Under the pieces are notes generated by a model. The model made no database searches. It had not been told where the DNA came from and saw nothing but the letters and a program-made list of their open reading frames with translations. Positions 19,116-63,757 of a stretch of 64,000 nt of DNA are shown in pieces. This stretch comes from Larimichthys crocea (Eukaryota; Chordata; Actinopteri; Sciaenidae). Where the stretch lies: contig NC_040017.1 in assembly GCF_000972845.2 (NCBI RefSeq), forward strand, positions 890,642 to 954,641, in the 5' to 3' direction. Both the position numbers and the translations under genes were made by a program. The stretch's first letter is position 1. Each line of letters starts with the position of its first letter.

Positions 19116-20247
19116 CATACTCATATATCATCATTTTTTGGAGCAGTACAATGACATAGATGTTTCGGGCCTGGACTGACACCTGATGCATCACAGCTCC
19201 TCTGACCGGACATGACTTCACGACAAACTCAATCATAAACTACAACCACAGTTAGCTCCAGTTACCCACCGGCCTGTTCCACCTCCACCCTCCTGTTCTC
19301 ACAGTCATGTATCTGTACTGCACCTACAGTCCTGTTAGGAGTTTGCGTCTAACTGACAGGTAGAGCACCAGGTGGGGGCGCTATAGTGACCCAGGGGAGT
19401 CAGAGAGAGCGACAGAGCTGTCACATCCACAGGCATTACATAGCGCGCACGCACGCACGCACTAATCAAATTAAAATTGGGATCATTGTCAGGTGTTCTA
19501 ATGATGAAACCGTCTCAGAGGTGATTGTCCTGTGAAGAACCTGCTCGTGCACTTGATGAACCTGTGATGAGGCAAACATCACTTTGAGTTCAGGTGAACG
19601 AGCGCACAAATGTGCGCGCACCTTCATGTATTTATGACACATCAGTGGTTCTGGCGCATGTGCCCAAATATAGTGACATCATGTGCTGTCGTCAGTTTGT
19701 TCCTTAATAATACAAGAATCTCCTCTGTTGCCGGGTTGCCGGTTGCCGGTCAGGTGTGCGAGGATCCGGTCTTTACTTCAGCAGTTCATTTTTTAAAAGC
19801 GCCAACAGACATTTCAGATGACTTTATTTGTTTGTGCATCAGAACATATTTAATTCCAGTGGATCCCAAAACAGACTTCATATTACAGATGTTATTATAT
19901 ATATTCCATTCATAAATATTGCGTCAGTAAATAACTTTTGATCCTGCAGAAACAAAAATGCCTCTTCACTCTTTAAAAAGACATTTTGAATATGAATATT
20001 GTGAAAACAGATCGCTGTAATATTTCTGTGTTCATCCGCGTGTCTGATCATTTATTTATTTTAAAGATCTTTTTAATATTAATCCGCAAAATAAAAAGAT
20101 TGATTTTAAAAGAGAGAAATTTCATTTGATCGAACAGGTAATTCATTTTAATCATGTGTGTTATTTTATATTATATTTTCCAGTCTTGTGTCAAAGTGCG
20201 ACAACTGTCTTTAAAGTCAAACTAGCGCAGTTTAATGCGCCAATCCG

Positions 20248-20248
20248 C

Positions 20249-20292
<44 letters not shown>
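20248..20292. repeat. (CAGA)n tetranucleotide microsatellite
   Basis: About 11 units of CAGA, upstream of tbx2b. Confidence 0.95.
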
Positions 20293-20425
20293 GTGTCTGT
20301 TTAGTTCTCACTCTTCATCTCAACATTGCAGCGCGGGGTTTTTTTTTAATACCATGCAGCTGATGATGTTTTCTTACAGTTTGATGTTTGTTGGGACGCA
20401 TTCTTTTTTCAAAACCAGCAGAATA

Positions 20426-20426
<1 letters not shown>

Positions 20427-20470
<44 letters not shown>
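20427..20470. repeat. (GT)n microsatellite
   Basis: About 22 GT units ending in TTTTGCAG. Confidence 0.95.
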
Positions 20471-20472
<2 letters not shown>

Positions 20473-20483
20473 GCAGATGTGTT

Positions 20484-20600
20484 GACAGCGTGGAGAAATT
20501 GAATTAGCAGCTGCAGCGCCGGGAAACACTGAATCCCATTAGGAGCGCAGCAGAGGAGCAGAGGCTACCTGCAGGCCCTCTGCTCCCATTCAGGGACGGA
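20484..20600. promoter_or_regulatory. candidate upstream element between tbx2b and bcas3
   Basis: About 115 bp of GC-rich, motif-dense sequence (AATTGAATTAGCAGCTGCAG, then CCCATTAGGAGCGCAGCAGA) just after a microsatellite and surrounded by AT-rich DNA. Contains an E-box CAGCTG and TTAG homeodomain words. Speculative. Confidence 0.22.
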
Positions 20601-23600
20601 AGAGTCTCACACAGACCCGGATCACCAGAAACTCACCAGAAACCCTACAACACACACACACGCCCCGACACACACCCACGCACAATACACACAATAATAT
20701 TCACAACGTCTCATCAGAACTAGAAACAAATGCAAAGAGTCGATTTTAAAATAATTTGTTATTTTGGTTATTGTCAGGGCCAGTCCGTGGAATGATTATA
20801 GATTTGTAGGTTTTAACAAGTTTCAAATGATGGAATATCGATTATATTTATTTGAAAAATCGAACATTAGATTTTCTATATGGTTTACTAATTATTTGCG
20901 GCTTCGAAATGCCGCAAAAATTAATAAAACATCCCCAAGTGTGTCCCCATGCTGTCACAGAATGCCGGTGTTTGTCAGTCTGACCTGATCTTAATTTAAA
21001 GAACCATTTCCTCTTTAAATATCTGTCACATATCCTCCTTCATATGTCAGATGAATTCCCATTCTACAAATGAATTAAAATGAATTAAAGCTGGAGCTTA
21101 AAATGCTGTAAACTTGAGTTTAGCTGGATTTAGGCTGCTTCCTTAGAACAGGTGACTTGCTCTTATTTTGAAATCACCCTGTAGCAGCTCTGACACTCAC
21201 TCATTCATCCATGTGTTTCTTTTTAAGGATAAATATGGAGGATGAAACTGAAGCTGATCCAGAACAAAAATCCTGCTCATGTTCCTGATTCACATCTAAT
21301 CTCCATCCAAGCTGACAGCAGCACACTGAACTCAGATCTGTGAGCACATCTCCGCCTTTGTCTTGGACACCTTACACTGTGCAGGGTCCTGACACACTGA
21401 TGGTGAGTTTTTAGTGTTAACAAAGCTGTCTCTGTGCCAGCCCGCTCACAAAATGTGCTTCAAGGACCTCCAGGGGCTCCGGAGGTGCCTGATGGAAGTG
21501 TAGAAAAATAGGCAAAAAATCATCATATTTTTTTCTACCAGATGTGAAGCTGATGACAGATGTTTTAGATGGCTGTAACAATAATTCAAAGATTGACCTC
21601 TTCCTCACTGCAGTCATAATTTTAATTGTCTGCAGTGTAATGTTGGATTTAGGTTTTAGGATCTGTGACATGGACCTCAGAATGGCCTCGGGCCTTCTGC
21701 TGGTGTGGATCAGAATCTGATCAGAACATTTAACCTCAGAGAAAATCACTGACACACTGAACAATCACTGTTTTCTGGAGCTGACCAGGGAATGTGTAAT
21801 TACTTAAATCTTAGTAAACAACTCATATCTGGGTGTGCATGTAGACAGTTTAATATTTCAAATGAATAAATGTGATCAAATATATTTGATATGTTGATGA
21901 TCCAAACAAACAGAGCAACAGGACAGACAGGTGGAGTTTAAAGATTCAATGTGAGGATGGTGTGATAATAAAACATGCAGGAATCATCCACCAAGGTAAG
22001 TGTCACTGCTTAGGAGGAGTTGAATTCTATATTTTCCTATAACTATTATCTTTTAACTGCCTGTCTGTTTTTATTTTCAACTAATGTTTGTAATTTTGGA
22101 GTGTTTTACTCAGCTCTTAAATGATTTTTTTTCATTCATCTGAAGAGAATCATTTACAGTCTCAGAAATGTGTCTCAAGTTCAGCAGAATTCAGTGAGAG
22201 AACGTGCAGCTGCTTTAATTTTGATGTGATTCAGTGAGTGAGTGCAGGTATTCTATTATGTTTATTGTGTATTATATCTATTTCATGTATGCTGTGGTGT
22301 TTCTATAATATAGAATATAGAAACTAAAATAAAATGCCAGTATAGAGGTATATAGTGAAATTCCACTTTATTCTGAATTGTAAAAATTAAAAGGATATTT
22401 TGATCATTTATTTCTGAGAATTGTCCTCCAACATTATTTTTCTGGTTAAAGCTACATGACATATTAATCCATAATTAGGCCTACATTTCAGATTTAGTAA
22501 GCAGGTTATGATACAAAATGTTTTCCTCACATCTCACGTTTCATAACCAAAAGTAACAATTTTCTGTATTTAAAAAAAGTCTCCTGAGTGACGTTCCTGC
22601 TAATTTGAAGTGGATGTATTTACTTTACTGCTGGAAGAGCTCACAGTTTGGATAAGATTAGTGAGCAGCACAATTTCATGCATCAGCATCAACTGCTGGC
22701 TCTTTAAAGAACAACAAATGAACGCGATCCCTCCGGTCCAGAATCACACAGATCTTTCTGCTGCTTTGCTTTGGAGAAATGAAGCGAGCAGGAAGTCCTC
22801 TGTTCTGTGCTGAGACAATGGACGATGACAAAGCTGGACTGTGTGCACACGATGAACCCGCTCACACTTTACACTTAGACTGCACTGACTGATTTATTTG
22901 GATGTGCAGCTTGACTCAAACATAGTGTTTATGGTGGTAAAGTACCACACTGCTCACACAGCCAAGGCTAAACTGTTAACTATGAGCTTTTAGCATAGTG
23001 AAGGCTAAACTGCTACCATTTAACATGCATGCTAAGCTGCTAGCATGCTTCCTCCCTGCTCTGTCATGTTCTATTCTTGTTAAATAAATAAAAAACAGAC
23101 TGTTCTTTAGCACATATTTTTAAAAAGGTTCCAAAAGTTAATCCATGTTCATAATTTGTAATGTTGTGAATATTGAATATTGTAAAATGTTTCTAATGAC
23201 ATGTTGGAATCAAATAAAAGTTTCAAATTGAAAGCTGTAGTTTTCTCCTTGTACTTGTTGCATGATGTTGAAATGACACATCCTGCCAGCTGGAGCTTAT
23301 TTCTGCTTTATTCATGAGGGAGTCCTGCAGATAAAGCTAAATAAACACATTCTGTAATAGTTGTATTTTTTTTAATGTATTAATTCTGTTGTCCAACACA
23401 CACACAGCATTTTCACATGCTGTACATGTGACTGCAGATACAGGCTCACTGTTTCTGATTTAAAAATGTTTAAAAAGTTATTAATTTAATTGTCTGTGCA
23501 AACCATTTCTGGCCATGTCTTCATTTTGGATATGTGCCAGTGTAGCTGGGCAAGGACTGCTTTTTGAAAATTTTATGACTAGTAGCTCATGAACACATTG

Positions 23601-23949
23601 ATGAGATGAAATAAAGCATACAAGGAATAATCCGCCACTAATCTAATTTGAATTTGAATTAGTTCAAATGGTTTCAATCCGACGTTTTATTTCATCTAAA
23701 GGAAAAATCTTTGTGGAAGAGTTTTAGAAGTTTTGTGCTGATTAGCAGAGAAACAAACATGCCTCCTTGTTTCTGTGCTCGTTCAGAACAAAGAGCCAGA
23801 GTCGCCTATAAAAAGTCCCTTTAACAACACTTTACTGCCTGTTAAAAAATATGGTACTAATTACCAGTGGTACTATGTGCTGATGGTCACCACCGTGGTT
23901 GAAATCTGAACAGCACAATTAGGAACAATCAGAGAGAGAAAAAAGACAG

Positions 23950-25454
23950 ACAGTTTCATTTCCTTGAGTTTTTTTATTATTCTTTTTTTCTTGCATGAAT
24001 GCTGGGAAAAGAAAGGAGTATTTTACAAATCTAATCTTACCGTCAACAATAAGCATTTGCTCTGAATTAAAACACGTAAATTCATGCCCTCATTCAGTGA
24101 CCGAGCAACAACAGGCCATCATGACATGCAGCCAATCCAACAAACACTCACACGTGGGATTGTACACTACTATTATCATTTCATGTCTTCTCTAAGGCGA
24201 CTCTGTAAATAGTGCATTTCAGATTTCACCAGACTAACAGGCAAAATGTGTTCGATAAAGGAATTTCTGATTATCAAAGTCAGTCTACTCTGATACAGGC
24301 AAAGCTAGTACATTAAAGGAAAATACATTTTTAAAGATCTAGAACTCGAGGGAGACAGAGTTTGGTCAAAAGTGGCTGATGTATAAAATACAGCATGACA
24401 GCTCCATGCCTCTATTACTCTGCTCAATTAAAATTTACTCTCTGGAAAGGCCGAGTGGGGGAATATATCTCAATGATGTCAGAAACATATCTCAATTACA
24501 CCGTAAACATCTAAATTACTTCAGCAACGTAGTAATAGTGTCATCTCATTACTGCATCTTTTGTCCAATGTAATTACAGGAAAATCAAAGGCATGAGAGG
24601 ACCAAATTTAATCAAAAACACTTAGCAAGAGGCCATGAGAGCAGCAACACACACACAGACATGGAGGGAAAAAGAGCTGCTACACGTCACTGACTGGAAT
24701 AAACATTTTTTCTCTGTCTGCGCTCCCTTTCTCATGGTTCATTCAGACAACAGGCACACCGTAAAACTTCAAACACAAAGAATGATGGCAGGCGCAGGGA
24801 GGAAACGGCAGACATCAGCTGCAGAGAGGAGGAGAGGACGGCTGGTCTCCAACAACGTCTGCGTCGGCTGGCTTCTGATTCAACACGACGACAAGGTAAC
24901 AAAGCAGGGTCAGATAGATGTGCTGGGCTGATACTGGTCCGTTATTAGAAATCTGATATTGAAAACAAAGGACATTCCTCTCGGACCGCGGCTGTATCAA
25001 AATACTCTGCATACTCTGAGGAAACTACAGTTTAGATTTGGTTAATTGCTCAGCAACAGTTACACTAAAAGAAATTAGTTTTCAAAAGTCTACAATAAAT
25101 CTGACGTGAACGCAGTTTGAGAGTCATTTTAACATTGGAAGGGTCAAATTAAAAATAAGTTGGAAAGCTCCACAAACTACAGCCATCCGCATAAAAAATT
25201 TTAGCCTTCAAATCCAACCCCGGAAATAAAATACTAATACTGTCTATAAGTGGGATCACACTGATTTGTGACCTGCTGTATGAGAAGTGAAAAACACAAA
25301 ACAGACTGCACAGAGAAACACAAATCCTCGACATGGTTTGGTTTCAGTTCAACACATCAGTGTGCCAGTGTGATGCTGTGTGTGTGTGTGTGGACAGATG
25401 TGGGGGCAGGTGGGCTGGACGGTGGCGGTGTTTCCTAGAGGAGAGGTGGGGACT
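23950..25454 (-). other. bcas3: bcas3 probable 3' UTR
   Basis: Repeat-poor sequence after the bcas3 stop codon. Minus-strand polyA signals: ATTAAA at 24607-24612 and AATAAA at 23973-23978. If the distal one is used the 3' UTR is about 1.5 kb. No microsatellite longer than a few units occurs in 23980-25370, in contrast with neighbouring DNA, which fits transcribed constrained sequence; cDNA would be needed to settle its end. Confidence 0.45.
23973..23978 (-). terminator. bcas3: candidate bcas3 polyadenylation signal
   Basis: Minus-strand AATAAA about 1.48 kb after the bcas3 stop codon, at the edge of a low-repeat block. A nearer variant ATTAAA is at 24607-24612. Confidence 0.35.
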
Positions 25455-56248
<30,794 letters not shown>

Positions 56249-57297
56249 TTAAGACACTTTTGATTTGCAAATGGATTGAGGGTTGCAGCAATATTTGACC
56301 AACTGTCTAAAGCCCAATCCATTTCAGATTCAATGATTCCAACTCAGAGTGAGACAGTTTTAATGATGATGTCCTGATGATGATCGGAATTGAGCAATGC
56401 AATCAAAGAAACTTTGTTCTGTATGTAAGACAAACTGCAACTGTGCTGCTGCTGGTTACATGTTATTCACACTGGACATGTAGAGAGCCTGTCCAAACTG
56501 TGGTCAAACTCCCCTGCATCAACAGATACACACTGACTTTAGGACATCATACCACATATTTCAGTACACAACAAAGCTGTGCTTCAGGCTACATTAACAC
56601 AGACAATAAAATAGACAATAAATCATAAAGTCTGTGTATGTACTTGTATGTATGCTAAGTTAAATATTTGATTAGAACCACTGAGTGCAGAAATGAAATG
56701 ACATCTATGTCTTCTCGGTGACTGTTGGCTGAGTAAGCAGTAGCAGTGATATGTGCTAATGGTGCGTCACTGATGAAGAGCTCGTTGGTATGATTAAAGG
56801 AATCGGGTGATGTCAGAAGGAAATCTGAGTAAACCACATGATGAGTATGTATGGATTGGTGATTGCAATGAAAGTCATTCCAAAGCTCTGGAATTCAGAT
56901 ACTGTGCTTCAGTTTAGGAGCTAGTTCAGTGAGCTCGCTAATATATTACATATGGAGAAAGCCATTTGGAATATTCCAATAAACACATTTAAAAAAAAGA
57001 AAATTTGATAAGCTGCATGAAGAAAAAAAAAACTCAAACATTCCTCATGGGACAACAAAAAGGTAAATTTGCAGTACTATGCTAAGATTTAAGCCATAAA
57101 TATGTCTTTGTATATTTGTCACATCTGTGATAGTAACCGTCACAGAGCAGCCGACATGATAGAATATCGCTCTGCTGCTGTTGCTTATTCAGTATTAAAT
57201 ACATCAGCCAAACATTTCTACCACATCACATCATAAATGAATTTACTACACACCAGTTCCACCTGGAGTCCAGCAGATCAGCTGGTTTAAAGTCACA

Positions 57298-57329
<32 letters not shown>

Positions 57330-57330
57330 C
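57298..57330. repeat. (CGCA)n tetranucleotide
   Basis: About eight CGCA units, alternating purine-pyrimidine. Confidence 0.93.
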
Positions 57331-57487
57331 ACACAATAAACAACTTGTAGGCACAACACAATCTTCATGCCTGTCAAACCAAATCCACACAGACCTACCT
57401 GCACCTTAATCTTTTCTCCTTTCTGTCTGCCATAATTTCTGCAATCAAGGAGATCTTGCGCTTTGGAGCCAGAGAGTCTGCAACCTG

Positions 57488-57491
<4 letters not shown>

Positions 57492-57533
<42 letters not shown>
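57492..57533. repeat. (GT)n microsatellite
   Basis: About 21 GT units. Confidence 0.95.
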
Positions 57534-57534
<1 letters not shown>

Positions 57535-59748
57535 CAAGTCAGCCAGGCAAGCAGGCATGCAGACACTAAAACAACTGGTTTATTCTATTAGTGTGTTCAT
57601 TTCACTTGGTCACTGTGCCTGCCAGCACTAGGAGGTGATAAAGGCTGATTTAGTGGTGATGTTCGTAAAGCGCTCCTGTGACTCAGCGCGCTGAAAAACA
57701 ACTCTAGGAAACACATGACGTCACAGCTTCAATTTCTGCTTATCATCATCAATTCGATTCTGCACATCAGCATCTCTTTCCGTGTTAACACTGGGCTATA
57801 TGTGACAGACGATAGCGCATGCATGAAATGACTCAGTCAAACAAGAAAAGATCATTTCATGCAAAGAAATGTGGCGGGAAAACTGTCAAACATTTAGAGA
57901 AATATACAGACTGGTAGCTGTGATATGTTTAGCCTAGCTTAGCACAAAGACAAGAAGCACTTCTTGACAAACACTAACTCAGCTCAGTGAGTGCATGCAG
58001 GATCCTGTCTCCATCTCTTAGTGGCTTTGCCAAGTGTGAGTAGTTGGTTGGTCATCTATGAAACATTAGGTGAGCTAGGTTGCTATTTCTTCACCTGACA
58101 ACATGCGCTGTAGGAGAAGCTGCACAGAGACGCTCGGCAAAATCAATCGATCAATCCAAATGAATGGAGTTGGACCATCTATTGATAATAACATTCTCAA
58201 ATAGCTGATCATTTTCTTGAACAGGCAAATCAGCATTAACTCTGCTGGTGAACATTTAATTGCTTGTGATTAACAGACACTAATGGAATTAAACTGCTGA
58301 TGAATATCTGTTGTGACATCACCCACTGGAAATACACCATTTCATGTCACGCGGAGCATCTGCAGTTCAAATTTTATCTATATCAGGAATTGATGAAGAA
58401 TTCTTGTTTTATTTCTAAAGAGCATTTGTAAACCCCTCCAAAGAACGAATTTTTGTCATTTTCAATGTTTTAAAGGGTAACTTTAGTATGTTTCTGTGTC
58501 TGTGTATGCTGCAATTTTGCAATGTGTAACCCTTATTTAAGGCAATTTAGGTATAGTCATTGCATGGTACATCCGCTAGCTTCTTTTTGCCATGGACAGG
58601 CTCAGATTGTTTTTATAAGTCTGTGTCAGCATTATGAAAAGGATTCTTATAGAGGAGACATCATTTTTGTTAAACAACCATTAATGGAAACAGTCACACA
58701 AGGTTTACCAGTACTTCAATGGGTTAGTTTGTTTGTGTTAGGGTTAGTGTAATTTTAATCCATTAGTTTGATCTATAAAGTCACACAGTAACACAAACTA
58801 ACTGATCAATGCAGCAGACCAACAACTCAGTTGCGACTATTTGTCACAAAATTCGATTAATCAAAGTATTGTACAGTAACTTAAAAGAAACTTGAAAGGT
58901 CTACGAGGTGGAATGGGAATGACACGACACCTATGACTGACCACTTACCAAACATTATATTTATTATCTTATTCAACAACTGCCAAGTGCATGGCCTTCA
59001 AACCTAAATGACAAAATGCTGAGAGCATTGAAAAGGACGCATGATATATTCCTGTGTCTTTTCGTCCCTTTTTTCTCTATCTCAGACAAGTGGAGACACA
59101 CAGGAATGTTGCTCTAGTGGTCTTGTGGGTATCAACAAAACCCGAGTGAGAAGGCAGACAGGATGACATCAAAGGAAAAAGTAAAGACAAGGACAGAAGA
59201 GATCCCCTTTTCCTGGAAAAAAAACAGGATCCACAAGCACAATCTGTTTCTGTGTGTGTATCTGGAAGTACAGGAAACATGGATGGACAAAGATTGAGGG
59301 TGACCTGAGCAGAATGTGCTTCAATCCTATCTTCCTCCTACTCTACACACACTCTGAAACCTGTGTGGATAGCCTTGAAAAGGTTGATTTGATGACATTT
59401 TAAAATATGTAGGCATGTAAAACCTCTGCCAAATGGTCAGCTGGAGGTTTTAGCCGGTTGTATTTTTATAAGCATCGAGCCACACTTCACTCAGTAACAC
59501 TAAGCTGTCTGGTCCAGATGTGCCTTTACAGCTACACAATTCAATTCAGTCTTCCCAAAGGCATGCATACACACACACATATATACACATCCCAGCCATC
59601 CAGCATTAAATCAACCACCGTGCAGGAATAACATAATAACATCATATCACCTCTAAGGCAAGACACACACACATCTAACAGGCTCTCATGGCCAGCTTTG
59701 ATGGAGGGCCGGCAGGCACTAAAGGGGAATCCTTTGAAAAATCAATCC

Positions 59749-59749
<1 letters not shown>

Positions 59750-59802
<53 letters not shown>
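59750..59802. repeat. (CA)n microsatellite
   Basis: About 26 CA units. Confidence 0.95.
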
Positions 59803-59807
<5 letters not shown>

Positions 59808-60010
59808 AGAGTTTGCTTCTGAAGTGCAGCAAAGTTATCAGGAAGCTAAGCCTCTGTGTTTGAGAGAGAGTGTGTGTGTGTGTTTGTATGCTTTTGGAGG
59901 TCGGTCAGTGTTATCACAGTAGGGAGCATGGAGGCCCGTGCAGCCTCTCACCCCAGCATTAGCACCTGTCACTGGCCCGCAGCGGAGCTGAGATTGGCCA
60001 GGCCTCAGGG

Positions 60011-60011
<1 letters not shown>

Positions 60012-60092
<81 letters not shown>
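60012..60092. repeat. (GCAC)n fused to (CA)n
   Basis: Four to five GCAC units then about 31 CA units. Confidence 0.95.
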
Positions 60093-60095
<3 letters not shown>

Positions 60096-61242
60096 GTCTG
60101 CCCCCTGATAGCCAGTGAGCCAGGCAGATCAAAGGTTTTGACAGCGGTGGCTTTTCTGGATGATAAGAGCTTGGCAGAAGGTTAGGAAGAGCTTTAGGTT
60201 TATCAGGCCAGGATTTAACCAATATGGGTATTTGAAGGCCGATACTGATAGCTTTAGACTGAAACTACCAGATTCCCGGAGAGGTGTTGACTCAACGGTA
60301 TGGTCACTTTGGGGGATGCAGTTTGTGATGCTGTTAATTTTGTATGATGTGTCGTACTGAGGGGGGTTTCTGTTATTTTGTCCACCCCATTTATATCACT
60401 GTGGGCAAATAATTCTTTGCACAGATAAGTACTGTGGTTCATCTCTTACAGTGATATCAAATAGGACGGAATATCTTCACAGCCAGTATGCTAAGAACCA
60501 ATCAAAATGACTTTTACACTTTACAGTCTATTTGTGCGTAACTACAACGATTGTGTGTTTGCTCCTAAGTGCTGCTAAAGTGGCCCACACTTCTTACTGT
60601 GAGGACCGATGCTGTTAGCTCTGCTAACACGCTGCTTTCACTACGCAGCCTGAGTAGACTTTATGAAATAATGACAGCAGTTACAATAATAACACAAATA
60701 CAAATATGAGAATACTAAATTCAGTTTAATCTTGTCAAGCATGTCACATATCTGTCCGCTGTGTCTGTGTGAAGGAGCATGTATCTCTCTCTTCAGCGTC
60801 CAAATGTGTTTACTGACTTTTTTTCTTTTTAATTTCTCCCTGTAAGTCTTTGTAAACGTGAGGATGTTATGTTGACAGGAGGAGGATGAGGATTCAGCCC
60901 TCCCTCCATGCTAAAACCAGCAGGATTAAAAGCCACTCTCCACCCAGCTGTTAGCCCCCACATACTGGCCCTACTTATCCCTCCAGCCAGTGCTACTTTC
61001 CTTAAACATTTAATCACACTGCGGTGGGATGTGTTTGTGCGCATATGTGTGTGTGTGTGTGTACCTTTACAATAGGGTATTAGGATGGCACAGTTGAACA
61101 TGAACACACATCACAATCTCCTCTCAAACACACATACTAGTATCAATACTTTATGATAATACTGTGGCCGTTCAGTCTGCTGATGTTCACTGAGTGTCTT
61201 TAGTAGAAAACAGCAGCTACAGAAAAATGTATATATACAGTA

Positions 61243-61314
61243 CATAACATAACATAACATAACATAACATAACATAACATAACATAACATAACATAACAT
61301 AACATAACATAACA
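61243..61314. repeat. (AACAT)n pentanucleotide satellite
   Basis: About 14 nearly perfect copies of a CATAA pentamer. Confidence 0.96.
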
Positions 61315-61679
61315 GTGTCACCGCTTTACGACAGCAAGACTGTTTTTATTATGAGCTATAACTTCATTTCAAACTGTCACATTGTTGCCAGATCAATTTT
61401 CTAACCGTTTCTGGTCTCCAAATCATTTATTACATTATGTAGGCGTCACATTTTGACAAGAACATTGTGTGGAATAAAAAAAGATGACATCTCTGGTTCT
61501 GCTGCATCTACAATGAAAAAATGCCAACATTGTTATAGGAGTTCTCTTTTGGGGAATCCGATTTGGATCATGCTTCAGGGCAAACCTCAGAAAAAAACAA
61601 GAGAGATGTAGGATAAGAGCACAGAATCGTTCTTGAATAAGGCCCATTGAGCCTCAAAGCTGTTCATGAGGCCCCGGCA

Positions 61680-61712
<33 letters not shown>

Positions 61713-61739
61713 GTAGGCATAATGCCTCATGCCACTGTT

Positions 61740-61860
61740 TCTGGGTTACCTGTGCAGTTAAGACACTAATGCTTGGTTAATGCTAATTCAATTAGGCTTT
61801 AGTGCGAGGGAGCTGATCGAACTAATTCCTTTATTATGGGTGCTGTATAATATGTAATGA
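61740..61860. promoter_or_regulatory. candidate homeodomain-motif-dense island
   Basis: In 120 bp: CACTAATGC, GGTTAATGC, CTAATTC, CAATTAGGC, ACTAATTCC, TTATTATGGG and TGTAATGACG. Repeat-free and squeezed between two microsatellites. The dense TAAT cores suggest a regulatory element in the bcas3 intron; conservation not tested. Confidence 0.3.
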
Positions 61861-63521
61861 CGTGTGTGTGTGTGTGTGTGTGGAGGGTGAGTGTACCCAA
61901 GTGGTGTTACTGTGAAGTCAGGCACTGGGAAAACGGGAACAGTCTGTTACTAACAAACAGATCGTAAATCAGGTGGTCGTTCAGGTGGGAACTACACCGA
62001 CTTCATTATTTTGAGTTCATTAGGCACCGCCTCGAAAAGTTGGGATCCAGTACAACAGATTTGTAACAATCCTGTCTTTGTGAACTTTGTAATGTTCAGA
62101 CTTAGTCAGAGAGATGTCAGTACTTTATGATCATTAGAGAGAGACTAATTAATGGTTGCCTTGTGCTGGACTGTACATAATTGAGTCAAATATACTGAAC
62201 CCTTCTGTTATTTGCAATGACAATGATGGTAAAAGTGATGACCATTATGACAAGTTAGTGACAAACAGATGCTACCGAGCAAATCATTCTTTGCTTATGA
62301 AGGCAGATCATGGCATTAAAAGTTTAAGAACCACTGAGTTAAAGGCACCCTGTACAGTTTTTGACCACCAGTAGTGCTATAGAGCACAGACTATGGACAA
62401 ACATACGTTCACAGAGCGACGGGGCGGGACACTGTGTGTGGATTTCATGTATTCAGTTGTAGTAGTGCAATATGGCTGCAAAGTTTGGTCTAAAACATTA
62501 ACAGTATACTGTTTGGCCATGCATTTCTATTTTTCTGTCCTTATCAACATGGAGCACATGTAACAGTAGCCTATTATTGATATTCATAAACGAGGATGAT
62601 TTATCACTTATTCACTGTTTGGTTGATACAATGGTAAACATTTAGTGGCTAGAAGAACGTAGGGAAACAAATGAAGCTAGCAGTGAACATGTGTTAATGT
62701 GCTGATCAATATATGATCAATAAAAATGTTTCCTGTTATGTTCATAGAGATAATAATTTGAAGTGTATTTGCTCCTGTAAATTAGCTGTAGATGAACATT
62801 TTTTCAGAGACAGGGTTACATGTGAACACATTAATTCCATAAAGAAAATATTATTTTCCATACATTGTAGATGTGTGCACTTCATCAGTCTGCATGTATA
62901 TTCCAGCATGGTGCTAATGCAGAGTGCATCCATACATTCATTCATACTCTAGCACAATGAGATATTATTCTGTTATAGACAACTTCAGAAAAACACACTT
63001 TTAATAGACTTTCCCTCGCACACACTTCCATGACTGTGCTGTGAACCCATCCTGACATGGCTACAGGCTGTGTGTCTATATGTGTGTGTCAGAGAGAGCG
63101 ATGGAGAGAGAGTGAGTGTCTCTGATATCCTCAGGGAAACACTGAGAGTGCTAGCTAGCTGGCGGAGTAGGTCTGTGGTGCAGTGTTAGTGTTAATGGAG
63201 ATGTAAGCTCACAGGATTAGCACCCATAGGTAGGTATGTGTGTGTGTGTGTATTCTTGACAGGCAGGGCCTTTCTTTCATTACATTAAGGCCAATGCTTC
63301 TAAATCATTTACTCCCCTTGCAGTCTCGGTGGTGTTGGCTAAGTGTTAGTAATCCCCATCAATAGCGGGTTCTGCCTCGAGGCACTTTACTCACTTCCAC
63401 GCACACACTCACTCATGTGCATGTACACACACTCGCACACCGACAACATATGGCATTTAGATATGAAGACGCATTAACCTGTACGCAGTTAATTGCAGAT
63501 GATTCCACAGACTAACCCTGT

Positions 63522-63594
<73 letters not shown>
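63522..63594. repeat. (CA)n microsatellite at a SINE tail
   Basis: About 36 CA units adjoining the 3' end of the SINE at 63609-63757. Confidence 0.95.
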
Positions 63595-63597
<3 letters not shown>

Positions 63598-63608
63598 TTT
63601 TGTCCTTT

Positions 63609-63757
63609 TTTGAGCTTTATTGTATAGAGAGAGCTGAAGAGTGACCTGGAATGTGGAGAGAGATATGAGGAATGACAGGCGGGAAAGAGCCACAGGTCGG
63701 ATTCAGACCCTGGGCTGCCGTGGCAAGGACTACCAACTGAGCTAAACAATGCCCCCA
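63609..63757 (-). mobile_element. tRNA-derived SINE copy (family A)
   Basis: Minus strand: TAGCTCAGTTGGTAG (63744-63730) as A-box, a degenerate B-box GGGTCTGAATCC (63710-63699), then GACCTGTGGCTCTTTCC and a CT-rich body ending CAATAAAGCTCAAAAAAGG. Shares body with the 32163-32340 copy. The tail runs into a (TG)n. Confidence 0.75.

Larger units (their letters stand above)
16561..23950. other. intergenic DNA between tbx2b and bcas3
   Basis: About 7.4 kb with no recognisable exon. Includes T/A homopolymers (about 16792-16838 and 17406-17418), a CTCC-rich tract (18812-18962), an alternating CG/CA tract (19036-19115), (CAGA)n (20248-20292) and (GT)n (20427-20470). Repeat-poor stretches at about 17860-18110, 19480-20110 and 20484-20590 are possible upstream elements. 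From 20.7 to 23.9 kb the DNA is AT-rich, with scattered GCTAGC/GCTAAC words around 22980-23050 typical of fish repeats. Confidence 0.6.

Noticed and set aside
21230..21300. Possible LINE reverse-transcriptase tail (reads like LKLIQNK)
   Set aside because: Only about 15 codons resemble the LQLIQNAAARV motif of fish LINEs, with no flanking match; too short to call.
57920..57970. GTTTAGCCTAGCTTAGCACAAAGAC-like words
   Set aside because: Resemble a common teleost interspersed repeat, but the match is short and has no defined ends.
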